DNA from: an uncultured Phascolarctobacterium sp.
GTDB lineage: Bacteria; Bacillota; Negativicutes; Acidaminococcales; Acidaminococcaceae
Direction: 5' to 3'
Assembly (NCBI GenBank): GCA_934234275.1
Contig: CAKQHU010000098.1
Span: forward strand, 1 to 5,247
DNA: 5,247 nt
Shown: one piece after another, positions 1-5,247 of the stretch
Numbering within the stretch: position 1 is the stretch's first letter
How the letters are laid out: every line of letters begins with the position of its first letter
Program-made: the position numbers and the translations under genes
Notes under the pieces: model-generated
Told to the model about the DNA's origin: nothing
Database searches by the model: none
The model's input: only the letters and a program-made list of their open reading frames with translations

Positions 1-3
1 GTT

Positions 4-1953
4 ATGCAATTAGTAGTAGATAAAATCGCCAAAGCATTTGGCATTCATGAAATATTTAAAGACGTCAGCTTCATGGTAGAACAGGGCGAGCATGTTGGCC
101 TCGTCGGCGTCAACGGCAGCGGCAAGACAACGCTGTTGCGCTGCCTGCTGCAGCCTGAATGGGTTGATAGCGGTGCGGTAAAATTTGAACCCGGTATCAG
201 CGTAGGCTATGTACAGCAGGGCTTTACCGATATCAGAGGTACTATCTGGCAGTTTATGCAGACAGCCTGCCCGGAAATCAGCAGCCTGCGTCAAAAGCTG
301 GCGCAGCTGGAGGCTGATTCCGGCAAGCTGCAGGGAGAAAAGCTCGACAGCTGTCTGGAGGAATACGGACGCGTACTTAAGCGCTACGAATTTATTGACG
401 GTTATAATTACGAAAACCGTATTAAGCGTGTGCTTATCGGACTTGGCTACACCGAGGATTGGTGGCAGCATGATGCGGCAACACTGAGCGGCGGTCAGAA
501 AACACGCCTGATGCTGGCGGCGGCACTGGTGCGCAATCCCGACTTTATGATTCTGGACGAACCGACAAACCATCTGGATATTGTTATGACGCAGTGGTTG
601 GAAAAGTATCTGCAGGAATTTAAGGGTGGTCTGCTCGTTGTCAGCCATGACCGTGCTTTCCTCGATAATGTTGCTATGCGCATTCTGGAGATGGAGGGCG
701 GCAAACTGCAATCCTTTAAGGGCAATTACAGCCGCTATCTGGAGCAGAAGGCGATTCAGAGCAGCACACTGACTGCTGCTTATAATGCGCAGCAGGATTA
801 TATTGCACGCACGGAGGCTTATATCCGTCGCTTCAAGGCTGGCATCAAGAGTAAAATGGCGCGTGGCCGTCAGTCACAGCTCGACCGTCTGGAGCGTATT
901 GATGCGCCGGTGCAGCATGAGGAGTTTGAGCTGCGTTTGCCGCCTGCTGCTGAATGTGCGGACAGAGTGCTGATTATGGAGGATCTTACCATCGGTTACG
1001 GTGAGAAGGTGCTGGCCAAGGGCATTAATCTGACGCTGCGCCGTGGTGAAAAGGCAGCGCTTTTGGGTGCCAACGGTACCGGCAAGACGACGTTGCTGCG
1101 TACTATCTTGGGTGAAATCGCACCGCTGAAGGGCAAGGCCAAGATTGGCAGCAGAGTGCAGATCGGTTATTTTTCGCAGAGCTATGAGCGCTTAAACCCG
1201 GAGCAGACGCTGTTGGAAAACTTTGTTGTTGAATACGGCTTTACGGAAGAGCATACACGCTCTATGCTTGGCGGCATGCTGTTCCACGGTGATGATGTGT
1301 TCAAAAAAATCGGTGAGCTGAGCGGCGGTCAGAAGGCACGCCTGGTGCTGCTGAAGCTGGTGCTGGACGGAGCCAACTGTCTGGTGCTTGACGAACCGAC
1401 GAACCATCTGGATATTATGGCGCGCGAAGCGGTAGAGGCTGCTTTGGAGGCTTTTGACGGCACAGTGCTGGTAGTCAGCCATGACCGTTATTTTGTTAAC
1501 GAGGTTGCTGACCGCATCTGGGAGATTGAGGATTTAGAGGTCAAGGACTACAAGGGCAACTACGATTTTTACCTCGAAGAGAAGCAGAAAAAGGCTTTGG
1601 CTTTGGCGCAGGCGCAGGAGGAAGCAGAAAAGGCTGCAGCCTATGCGGAGGCACAGGCTAAAAAGCAGCAACAGCAGGCTGCTGCTACGCCGGCGAAAGC
1701 GAAAAAGCAGGAGGATAAAAAGCGCCGTTACAGTCCGGACGAGGCTGCACGACTGTTGCCCAAGGTAGAGCTGCAGATTCGTGAGCAGGAGGCTATGATG
1801 GGCCTTTTGGAAAAGCAGATGGCGGACCCGGCAAATCACACCAGTCCAGAGCATAGCGCAGCGATGGCAGCAGAGCATGAGGAATACGAGCAAACTATTG
1901 CCGAGCTGATGGAAAAATGGGAGCTGCTGATGGAAGCGGCGGAGGATGCCTGA
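4..1953 (+). CDS. ABC-F family ATPase, ribosome-associated (YdiF/Uup-like)
   Basis: This is a 649-residue protein with two ABC nucleotide-binding domains in tandem and no membrane segments, so it is an ABC-F translation factor and not a transporter. Domain 1 has Walker A at residues 35-43 (GVNGSGKTT), the LSGGQ signature at 161-165 and Walker B at 183-191 (ILDEPTNHL). Domain 2 has Walker A at 355-363 (GANGTGKTT), LSGGQ at 439-443 and Walker B at 460-469. A helical, Arg/Lys-rich linker at about 240-305 fits the P-site tRNA-interaction motif. An Ala/Gln/Lys-rich stretch (about 530-575) leads to a predicted C-terminal coiled coil (about 577-649). That tail and the length fit the YdiF/Uup/YheS-type subfamilies. 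Known ABC-F proteins bind the ribosomal E site and act on stalled or initiating ribosomes; the role of this subgroup is poorly fixed, so no symbol is given. The start matches the usual ABC-F N-terminus, but only three bases precede it, so its ribosome binding site lies outside the window. Translation is probably coupled to tadA. Confidence 0.93.
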   Translation: MQLVVDKIAKAFGIHEIFKDVSFMVEQGEHVGLVGVNGSGKTTLLRCLLQPEWVDSGAVKFEPGISVGYVQQGFTDIRGTIWQFMQTACPEISSLRQKLAQLEADSGKLQGEKLDSCLEEYGRVLKRYEFIDGYNYENRIKRVLIGLGYTEDWWQHDAATLSGGQKTRLMLAAALVRNPDFMILDEPTNHLDIVMTQWLEKYLQEFKGGLLVVSHDRAFLDNVAMRILEMEGGKLQSFKGNYSRYLEQKAIQSSTLTAAYNAQQDYIARTEAYIRRFKAGIKSKMARGRQSQLDRLERIDAPVQHEEFELRLPPAAECADRVLIMEDLTIGYGEKVLAKGINLTLRRGEKAALLGANGTGKTTLLRTILGEIAPLKGKAKIGSRVQIGYFSQSYERLNPEQTLLENFVVEYGFTEEHTRSMLGGMLFHGDDVFKKIGELSGGQKARLVLLKLVLDGANCLVLDEPTNHLDIMAREAVEAALEAFDGTVLVVSHDRYFVNEVADRIWEIEDLEVKDYKGNYDFYLEEKQKKALALAQAQEEAEKAAAYAEAQAKKQQQQAAATPAKAKKQEDKKRRYSPDEAARLLPKVELQIREQEAMMGLLEKQMADPANHTSPEHSAAMAAEHEEYEQTIAELMEKWELLMEAAEDA

Positions 1954-1955
1954 TG
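1941..1955 (+). promoter_or_regulatory. tadA ribosome binding site and TGATG stop/start overlap
   Basis: GGAGG at 1941-1945 lies seven bases before the ATG at 1953, inside the last codons of the ABC-F gene. The ABC-F stop TGA (1951-1953) shares its final A with the tadA ATG. This good site decides the tadA start in favour of 1953 over the in-frame ATG at 1917, and it is the classic arrangement for translational coupling. Confidence 0.8.
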
Positions 1956-2453
1956 GACGATAAAAAGTATATGCAGCTGGCACTGGCTGAAGCACGCAAA
2001 GCAGCAGAGCTGGGAGAAATTCCTATCGGCGCGGTGCTGGCGGACATGACAACGGGCGAGGTTATCGCCGCCGCGCACAATATGCGTGAAACTTGGCATG
2101 ACGCAACGGCGCACGCTGAGGTCATAGTCATCCGTGAGGCCTGCGAGCGTCTGGGGCGTTGGCGTTTGAGCGGTTGTGCGCTTTACGTTACCGTTGAGCC
2201 CTGCCCGATGTGCAGCGGTGCCATTGTCAACGGCCGTGTCGACCGCGTTGTTTACGGCTGTCCTGATGTGAAGGCCGGCGGCGCGGAATCTATTTTCAAT
2301 ATCATTACGAATCCCAATCTGAACCACTGCGCAGAGGTTGTCAGCGGTATCTGCGAGGAAGAATGCGCACAGGTGATGCGCGACTTTTTCCGCCGTCGCC
2401 GTCAGGAGAACAAGGCGAAGCGCAGGAGTGAAGCTGGCGTGCCGCAGGAATAA
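1953..2453 (+). CDS. tadA: tRNA-specific adenosine deaminase TadA
   Basis: TadA converts adenosine 34 of tRNA-Arg(ACG) to inosine, letting one tRNA read CGU, CGC and CGA codons. The 166-residue protein has the full cytidine/deoxycytidylate deaminase zinc site: H54 and the proton-shuttle glutamate E56 in the TAHAE motif, then C84 and C87 in PCPMC. The N-terminal GEIPIGAVL stretch (21-29) and the N43...D50-A-T-A-H segment are typical of TadA and argue against guanine or cytosine deaminases. The C-terminus is strongly basic (RRRR and KAKRR), which suits tRNA binding. An upstream in-frame ATG at 1917 would add twelve Gly/Ala-rich residues of poor conservation; the ATG at 1953 has a clear ribosome binding site and begins the usual TadA N-terminus. 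The gene overlaps the upstream ABC-F gene by one base, so the two are almost certainly co-transcribed. No convincing terminator follows it. Confidence 0.95.
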   Translation: MDDKKYMQLALAEARKAAELGEIPIGAVLADMTTGEVIAAAHNMRETWHDATAHAEVIVIREACERLGRWRLSGCALYVTVEPCPMCSGAIVNGRVDRVVYGCPDVKAGGAESIFNIITNPNLNHCAEVVSGICEEECAQVMRDFFRRRRQENKAKRRSEAGVPQE

Positions 2454-2466
2454 TTTCAGTATGCGG

Positions 2467-2495
2467 TTGCCAAGACGGGATTTTTCTTATATAAT
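2467..2495 (+). promoter_or_regulatory. Sigma-A-type promoter of tRNA-Ser
   Basis: The -35 TTGCCA (2467-2472) and the perfect -10 TATAAT (2490-2495) are separated by an ideal 17-base spacer. Transcription would begin near 2502, giving a leader of about 38 bases that RNase P would remove from the tRNA 5' end. Such a strong promoter is expected for a stable RNA gene. Confidence 0.8.
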
Positions 2496-2539
2496 ATTAA
2501 TGTTAACCTGATGCGAATATTTCGCCATAACAAAATAAT

Positions 2540-2630
2540 GGAGACGTAGCGAAGTGGTCATAACGCGGCTGACTCGAAATCAGTTTGCCGTTTGCGCGGC
2601 ACGTGGGTTCGAATCCCACCGTCTCCGCCA
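2540..2630 (+). tRNA. tRNA-Ser(CGA)
   Basis: This 91-base gene folds as a class II tRNA. The acceptor stem pairs GGAGACG (2540-2546) with CGTCTCC (2620-2626), followed by discriminator G and an encoded CCA (2628-2630). The D stem is GCG/CGC (2549-2551 with 2564-2566). The anticodon stem is 2568-2572 with 2580-2584, its seven-base loop carrying anticodon CGA at 2575-2577, so it reads the serine codon UCG. A long variable arm, TGCCG/CGGCA (2586-2590 with 2597-2601), is the mark of tRNA-Ser. The T arm is GTGGG/CCCAC (2603-2607 with 2615-2619) with loop TTCGAAT. It has its own promoter and terminator. No second copy of its 3' end is seen in the window, so there is no sign of integration at this tRNA. 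Confidence 0.97.
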
Positions 2631-2641
2631 ATGCATTTCAT

Positions 2642-2671
2642 TCCCGCAGCTTATCCGGCTGCGGGATTTTT
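2642..2671 (+). terminator. Intrinsic terminator after tRNA-Ser
   Basis: A nine-base-pair GC-rich stem, TCCCGCAGC (2642-2650) with GCTGCGGGA (2658-2666), closes a seven-base loop and is followed at once by five T residues (2667-2671). It starts twelve bases after the tRNA CCA and would end the tRNA transcript, as well as any readthrough from the ABC-F/tadA operon, before the metF promoter. No T-tract lies on the other side, so it looks one-directional. Confidence 0.9.
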
Positions 2672-2738
2672 AGTGTGTAACATATTTATCATTTTGGTAG
2701 GTTTTATCGCCTATTAGTTAATTTCTTCTGTTTTTTGT

Positions 2739-2767
2739 TTGCCAAAGATGTCGATAACTGTTAAAAT
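2739..2767 (+). promoter_or_regulatory. Promoter of the metF operon
   Basis: The -35 TTGCCA (2739-2744) and the -10 TAAAAT (2762-2767) are 17 bases apart, with an extended -10 TG at 2759-2760. A start near 2774 would leave a leader of only about 28 bases before metF. The stretch upstream (2672-2738) holds no gene; it is AT-rich with T runs, which could help as an UP-like element. No SAM riboswitch, T-box or obvious operator palindrome is visible between the terminator and the gene. Confidence 0.7.
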
Positions 2768-2790
2768 GTCATACGAATGCTTTTGATTTT

Positions 2791-2796
2791 GGGGGA
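2791..2796 (+). promoter_or_regulatory. metF ribosome binding site
   Basis: GGGGGA lies five bases before the ATG at 2802. It supports this start, which also gives the normal MetF N-terminus. Confidence 0.7.
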
Positions 2797-2801
2797 TAAT
2801 T

Positions 2802-3677
2802 ATGACATCGGAAAAAATAATTGATATCTTAAAAAACGGTAAAATCCATCTTTCGTGCGAGCTGTTTCCGCCTAAGCAGGGTGCGGAGCTGCAAAACAGT
2901 CTGGAGATTGTCAACAAAATTGCAGCCAGCAAGCCGTCTTATATGAGCGTCACCTATGGTGCAGGCGGCAGCACGGTAGGCTATTCGGCAGCACTGGCCA
3001 AAAAAGTACAGGATAACGGCATGCCGGCTCTGGCTCATCTGACTTGTGTAAAGGCTGATGAAGCAAAGCTGGCAGAGGTACTTGGACAGCTGCAGGGCTT
3101 TGGCGTAAAAAATATTCTGGCGCTGCGCGGCGATATCCCGGCAGATATGCAGGGCGAGGAAATCGGCAGCTTTGCCCATGCCAGTGAGCTGATGCGGTTT
3201 GTAAAGAAGCAGGGAGATTTCTGCGTTGGTGGTGCTGCTTATCCCGAAGGCCATCCCGAATCGGGTTCGCTGGAAAAGGATATAGAAAACACCAAGTACA
3301 AAGTGGATGCCGGCGTTGACTTTTTAGTGACGCAGATGTTTTTTGATAATACGATTTTGTATAACTATATGTTCCGTCTGCTGCGTGCGGGCATCAATGT
3401 GCCGGTGGTGCCGGGCATTATGCCGGTGACGAATGCCAAGCAGATTATCCGCATCTGCCAGCTGAGCGGTACCAAGCTGCCACCGCAGTTCCGTGCAATG
3501 GTAGAAAAATTTGCTGATAAGCCGGAGGCGCTGAAGCAGGCAGGTATCGCCTATGCTACCGGCCAGATTATTGATTTGATCGCCAACGGTTTTGACAATG
3601 TACACATCTATACGATGAATAAGCCGGAAATTTTTGCCGGTATTATGAATAATCTCGGAGAGATTGTAGATAAATAG
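2802..3677 (+). CDS. metF: 5,10-methylenetetrahydrofolate reductase MetF
   Basis: MetF is a cytosolic flavoprotein that reduces 5,10-methylene-THF to 5-methyl-THF, the methyl donor for methionine synthase. The 291-residue protein has the usual length of bacterial MetF, a single FAD-binding TIM barrel without the eukaryotic regulatory domain. Family landmarks are all present in order: E20 in the CELFPPK segment (matching catalytic Glu28 of the E. coli enzyme), TYGAGGST at about 51-58, ALRGD at 107-111 with D111 matching Asp120, GGAAYPEGHPES at about 146-157, and TQMFFDN at 177-183 whose Q178 matches the substrate-binding glutamine. The start is supported by a strong GGGGGA site. It is first in an operon with the methionine synthase reactivation protein and metH, which fits its role as supplier of 5-methyl-THF. 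No metV-like partner, as found in acetogens, is present in the window. No truncation or missing key residue is seen. Confidence 0.96.
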   Translation: MTSEKIIDILKNGKIHLSCELFPPKQGAELQNSLEIVNKIAASKPSYMSVTYGAGGSTVGYSAALAKKVQDNGMPALAHLTCVKADEAKLAEVLGQLQGFGVKNILALRGDIPADMQGEEIGSFAHASELMRFVKKQGDFCVGGAAYPEGHPESGSLEKDIENTKYKVDAGVDFLVTQMFFDNTILYNYMFRLLRAGINVPVVPGIMPVTNAKQIIRICQLSGTKLPPQFRAMVEKFADKPEALKQAGIAYATGQIIDLIANGFDNVHIYTMNKPEIFAGIMNNLGEIVDK

Positions 3678-3680
3678 TCC

Positions 3681-3694
3681 TGCGCTAGGGCGCA
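3681..3694 (+). other. Small hairpin between metF and the reactivation gene
   Basis: TGCGC (3681-3685) pairs with GCGCA (3690-3694) around a TAGG tetraloop, just after the metF stop. It has no T-tract, so it is not a terminator. It could be an mRNA stability or processing element, or chance. The next gene has only a weak AGG ribosome binding site (3701-3703), eight bases before its ATG. Confidence 0.35.
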
Positions 3695-3711
3695 AAAGTC
3701 AGGTTGTTGTT

Positions 3712-4350
3712 ATGGAATTTAAGCAAAAGGAAGCGCTGCGTTATCTGCGGGCCAAGCCGGGAGATAAGGCAGCAGAAATTTTAGTGGATACGGTTTATCT
3801 GAAGCTGCGCAATGAGGTGCAGGCACGTTATATCCTGCAAAAGCATGCGATAACAGCAGATGAAGCGGGCGTAACGCTGGATTGCGGCGTGCGCTTTCAT
3901 TCGCGTGCGCTGGCGCGTCATTTAAAGGGATGCAACACGGTGCTGCTGATGGGAGCAACGCTCGGCAGCAGGGTGGACGCAGCCATCCGCCGCCTCGCAC
4001 TTATCAGCGTTGCTGAAGGCGCGGCGGCTCAGGCCGTGGCAGCGGCGCTGATTGAAAGCTATTGCGATGAGGTGCAGGCGCAGGCGGAAACAGGCGGTCT
4101 GCTGCAGCGTCCGCGCTTTTCGCCGGGCTATGGTGATTGGCCGCTGGAGGAGCAGCGTCAGCTGTTCGCAGTGCTGAACTGCGCCAAACGCATCGGTCTG
4201 ACGCTGACGGACGGACTGATGATGGCTCCGTCGAAGTCGGTGACGGCAATCATCGGTTTATCGGAGGATGCTGCCTGCGTGCAGAATAAATGTATGACCT
4301 GCAGTAATATAAACTGTCCGTATAGAGATACCGATATTAAGAAAGTTTGA
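3712..4350 (+). CDS. Free-standing methionine synthase reactivation domain protein
   Basis: This 212-residue protein matches the C-terminal AdoMet-binding activation domain of cobalamin-dependent methionine synthase (Met_synt_B12 family), here as a separate gene. In full-length MetH that domain binds S-adenosylmethionine and drives reductive methylation of cob(II)alamin after accidental oxidation. Visible landmarks are RFSPGYGDWPL at 135-145, the counterpart of the AdoMet-binding RPAPGYP motif of E. coli MetH, and LTDGLMMAPSKSV at 165-177, the counterpart of its LTESFAMWPGASV segment. The N-terminal part (about 1-60) carries YLRAKPGD and looks specific to the stand-alone form. The C-terminus has four cysteines, C189-x4-C194-x2-C197-x4-C202, followed by Pro-Tyr-Arg; this is absent from E. 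coli MetH and could bind a metal or an iron-sulfur cluster (inference). The gene lies between metF and metH, 34 bases after the former and 16 before the latter, so it almost certainly serves the MetH encoded next. The ribosome binding site is weak (AGG at 3701-3703). Confidence 0.88.
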   Translation: MEFKQKEALRYLRAKPGDKAAEILVDTVYLKLRNEVQARYILQKHAITADEAGVTLDCGVRFHSRALARHLKGCNTVLLMGATLGSRVDAAIRRLALISVAEGAAAQAVAAALIESYCDEVQAQAETGGLLQRPRFSPGYGDWPLEEQRQLFAVLNCAKRIGLTLTDGLMMAPSKSVTAIIGLSEDAACVQNKCMTCSNINCPYRDTDIKKV

Positions 4351-4357
4351 GGAGAAG
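4350..4357 (+). promoter_or_regulatory. metH ribosome binding site
   Basis: AGGAGAAG begins at the last base of the preceding stop codon and ends nine bases before the ATG at 4367. The AGGAG core is about twelve bases from the start, somewhat long but workable. Confidence 0.6.
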
Positions 4358-4366
4358 ATTTAATTT

Positions 4367-5247
4367 ATGAATTTTAAGGAATTGTTAGGCAAGCAAATGC
4401 TGTTCTTTGATGGTGCCACCGGCACACAACTGCAGGCACGCGGTCTGCAGCCGGGTGAGCTGCCCGAAAGCTGGAATTTTACACACCCCGATATTGTAGA
4501 GGCTGTGCATCGCAGTTATCTTGATGTAGGCTCCAATATCGTAAAATCCAATACCTTCGGTGCTAATCCGTTGAAGCTGGCAGGCTCCGGCCTGGACTGC
4601 AAGGAAACCATCGAAGCGGCTGTGGCGATTGCCAAGAAGGCCTGCGGTGGCAGGGAAAATAAATTTGTTGCGCTGAATTTGGGACCGACAGGCAAGCTGT
4701 TGGCTCCTTACGGCGATTTGCCCTTTGAAAAGGCTGTAGAGGCCTACGGCGAAATGGTACGCTACGGCGCTGCTGCCGGTGCGGATCTGATTCTTATCGA
4801 AACGATGAGCGATACCTACGAAATCAAGGCTGCGGTTCTGGCATCTAAGGAAAACTGTGATTTGCCGATTTGCGTGACCATGACCTTTGACGAGGATGGC
4901 AAGCTGTTGACCGGTGCTACGGTTGAGGCTGCCGCTCTGATGTGCGAAGGGCTGGGTGTAGATGCTATCGGCTTTAACTGCGGTCTGGGACCAGTGCAGG
5001 TGGGTAAGCTCTTCCCGCAGATGCTGGAAGCAACCAGCCTGCCGCTGATTATCAATCCGAATGCCGGACTGCCGGTACAGCGTGAAGGCAAAACCTGCTT
5101 TGATGTCGGACCCGAGGAATATGCGGAGCTGATGTACGAGCTCGCAGGCAAGGGCGCAAGCATTGTCGGCGGCTGCTGCGGTACAACACCGGAGCATATT
5201 GCGCAGATGATTGCCAAATGCAAAACTCTGCAGCCCGGAGGTACGCG
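4367..5247 (+). CDS. metH: Cobalamin-dependent methionine synthase MetH, N-terminal part (cut by window end)
   Basis: The first 293 residues are read, open to the window edge. They form a homocysteine S-methyltransferase barrel of the MetH type. FFDGATGTQLQARGL (about 13-27) is the conserved N-terminal signature, and SNTFGANPLKL (about 61-71) and LIETMSD (about 142-148) follow. The three zinc ligands that activate homocysteine are present: C205 in GFNCG, and C270 and C271 in GGCCGTTPEHI. The methyl group comes from 5-methyl-THF made by MetF, through a cobalamin cofactor. The pterin-binding and cobalamin domains would lie beyond the window and cannot be seen. Because a free-standing reactivation protein is encoded just upstream, this MetH is predicted to be a shorter form without its own C-terminal activation domain. 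A BhmT-like or MmuM-type methyltransferase is a less likely alternative given the metF and reactivation-gene neighbours. No frameshift is seen up to the edge. Confidence 0.92.
   Translation, partial: MNFKELLGKQMLFFDGATGTQLQARGLQPGELPESWNFTHPDIVEAVHRSYLDVGSNIVKSNTFGANPLKLAGSGLDCKETIEAAVAIAKKACGGRENKFVALNLGPTGKLLAPYGDLPFEKAVEAYGEMVRYGAAAGADLILIETMSDTYEIKAAVLASKENCDLPICVTMTFDEDGKLLTGATVEAAALMCEGLGVDAIGFNCGLGPVQVGKLFPQMLEATSLPLIINPNAGLPVQREGKTCFDVGPEEYAELMYELAGKGASIVGGCCGTTPEHIAQMIAKCKTLQPGGT

Noticed and set aside
10..711. Open reading frame of 233 codons on the - strand opposite the ABC-F gene
   Set aside because: It mirrors the conserved ABC-F coding sequence, has no recognisable family features and no supporting ribosome binding site; a shadow frame.
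1917..1952. Longer TadA start at the in-frame ATG at 1917
   Set aside because: It would add a Gly/Ala-rich stretch not typical of TadA, and the ATG at 1953 has GGAGG at the right distance.
4..1953. ABC-F protein as an antibiotic resistance determinant or an ABC transporter
   Set aside because: There are no membrane segments. The long C-terminal coiled coil and the housekeeping neighbourhood with tadA fit a general translation factor; nothing in the sequence points to a resistance subfamily.
2436..2485. Possible terminator after tadA: GGC/GCC and CCGCA/TGCGG pairing, with a T-run at 2481-2485
   Set aside because: The stem is interrupted, its loop is about 15 bases, and the T-run starts about nine bases after the stem. 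Its 3' arm also overlaps the -35 of the tRNA promoter. Not a convincing intrinsic terminator.
2540..2630. tRNA-Ser as an integration (attachment) site for a mobile element
   Set aside because: No repeat of the tRNA 3' end and no integrase or phage-like gene is present in the window; the sequence goes straight into a terminator and a housekeeping operon.
4385..5197. Open reading frame of 270 codons on the - strand opposite metH
   Set aside because: It lies opposite a clear metH reading frame with all zinc ligands, its translation shows no recognisable domain, and it is explained by codon bias on the coding strand.

Overview
This window looks like ordinary chromosomal DNA from a bacterium of the Bacillota. 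The signs are purine-rich Shine-Dalgarno sites, a tRNA gene with its CCA encoded, sigma-A-type promoters, and a methionine synthase reactivation domain encoded as a separate protein. GC content is moderate, near half. The gene set and composition would suit a member of the Negativicutes or a moderate-GC clostridium, but this placement is inference with low confidence. There is no sign of phage, insertion sequence, CRISPR array or other mobile DNA.

The left part (1-2630) is devoted to translation. An ABC-F family ATPase (4-1953) acts on ribosomes rather than membranes. Its stop codon overlaps by one base with the start of tadA (1953-2453), the tRNA adenosine deaminase that makes inosine 34. 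A short gap follows with a strong promoter (2467-2495), a tRNA-Ser(CGA) gene (2540-2630) and a clear intrinsic terminator (2642-2671).

The right part (2739-5247) is a methionine/one-carbon operon with its own extended -10 promoter (2739-2767). Its order is metF (methylenetetrahydrofolate reductase), a free-standing cobalamin-dependent methionine synthase reactivation domain (3712-4350), and the 5' part of metH (4367 to the window end). MetF makes 5-methyl-THF. MetH uses it to methylate homocysteine. The free-standing domain is expected to rescue MetH when its cob(I)alamin is oxidised, by reductive methylation with S-adenosylmethionine. All genes are on the + strand.

No previously undescribed system is evident. 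The points most worth a second look are the split reactivation domain with its C-terminal four-cysteine motif, the lack of a SAM riboswitch or T-box in the short metF leader, and the coupled ABC-F/tadA pair beside a tRNA gene.
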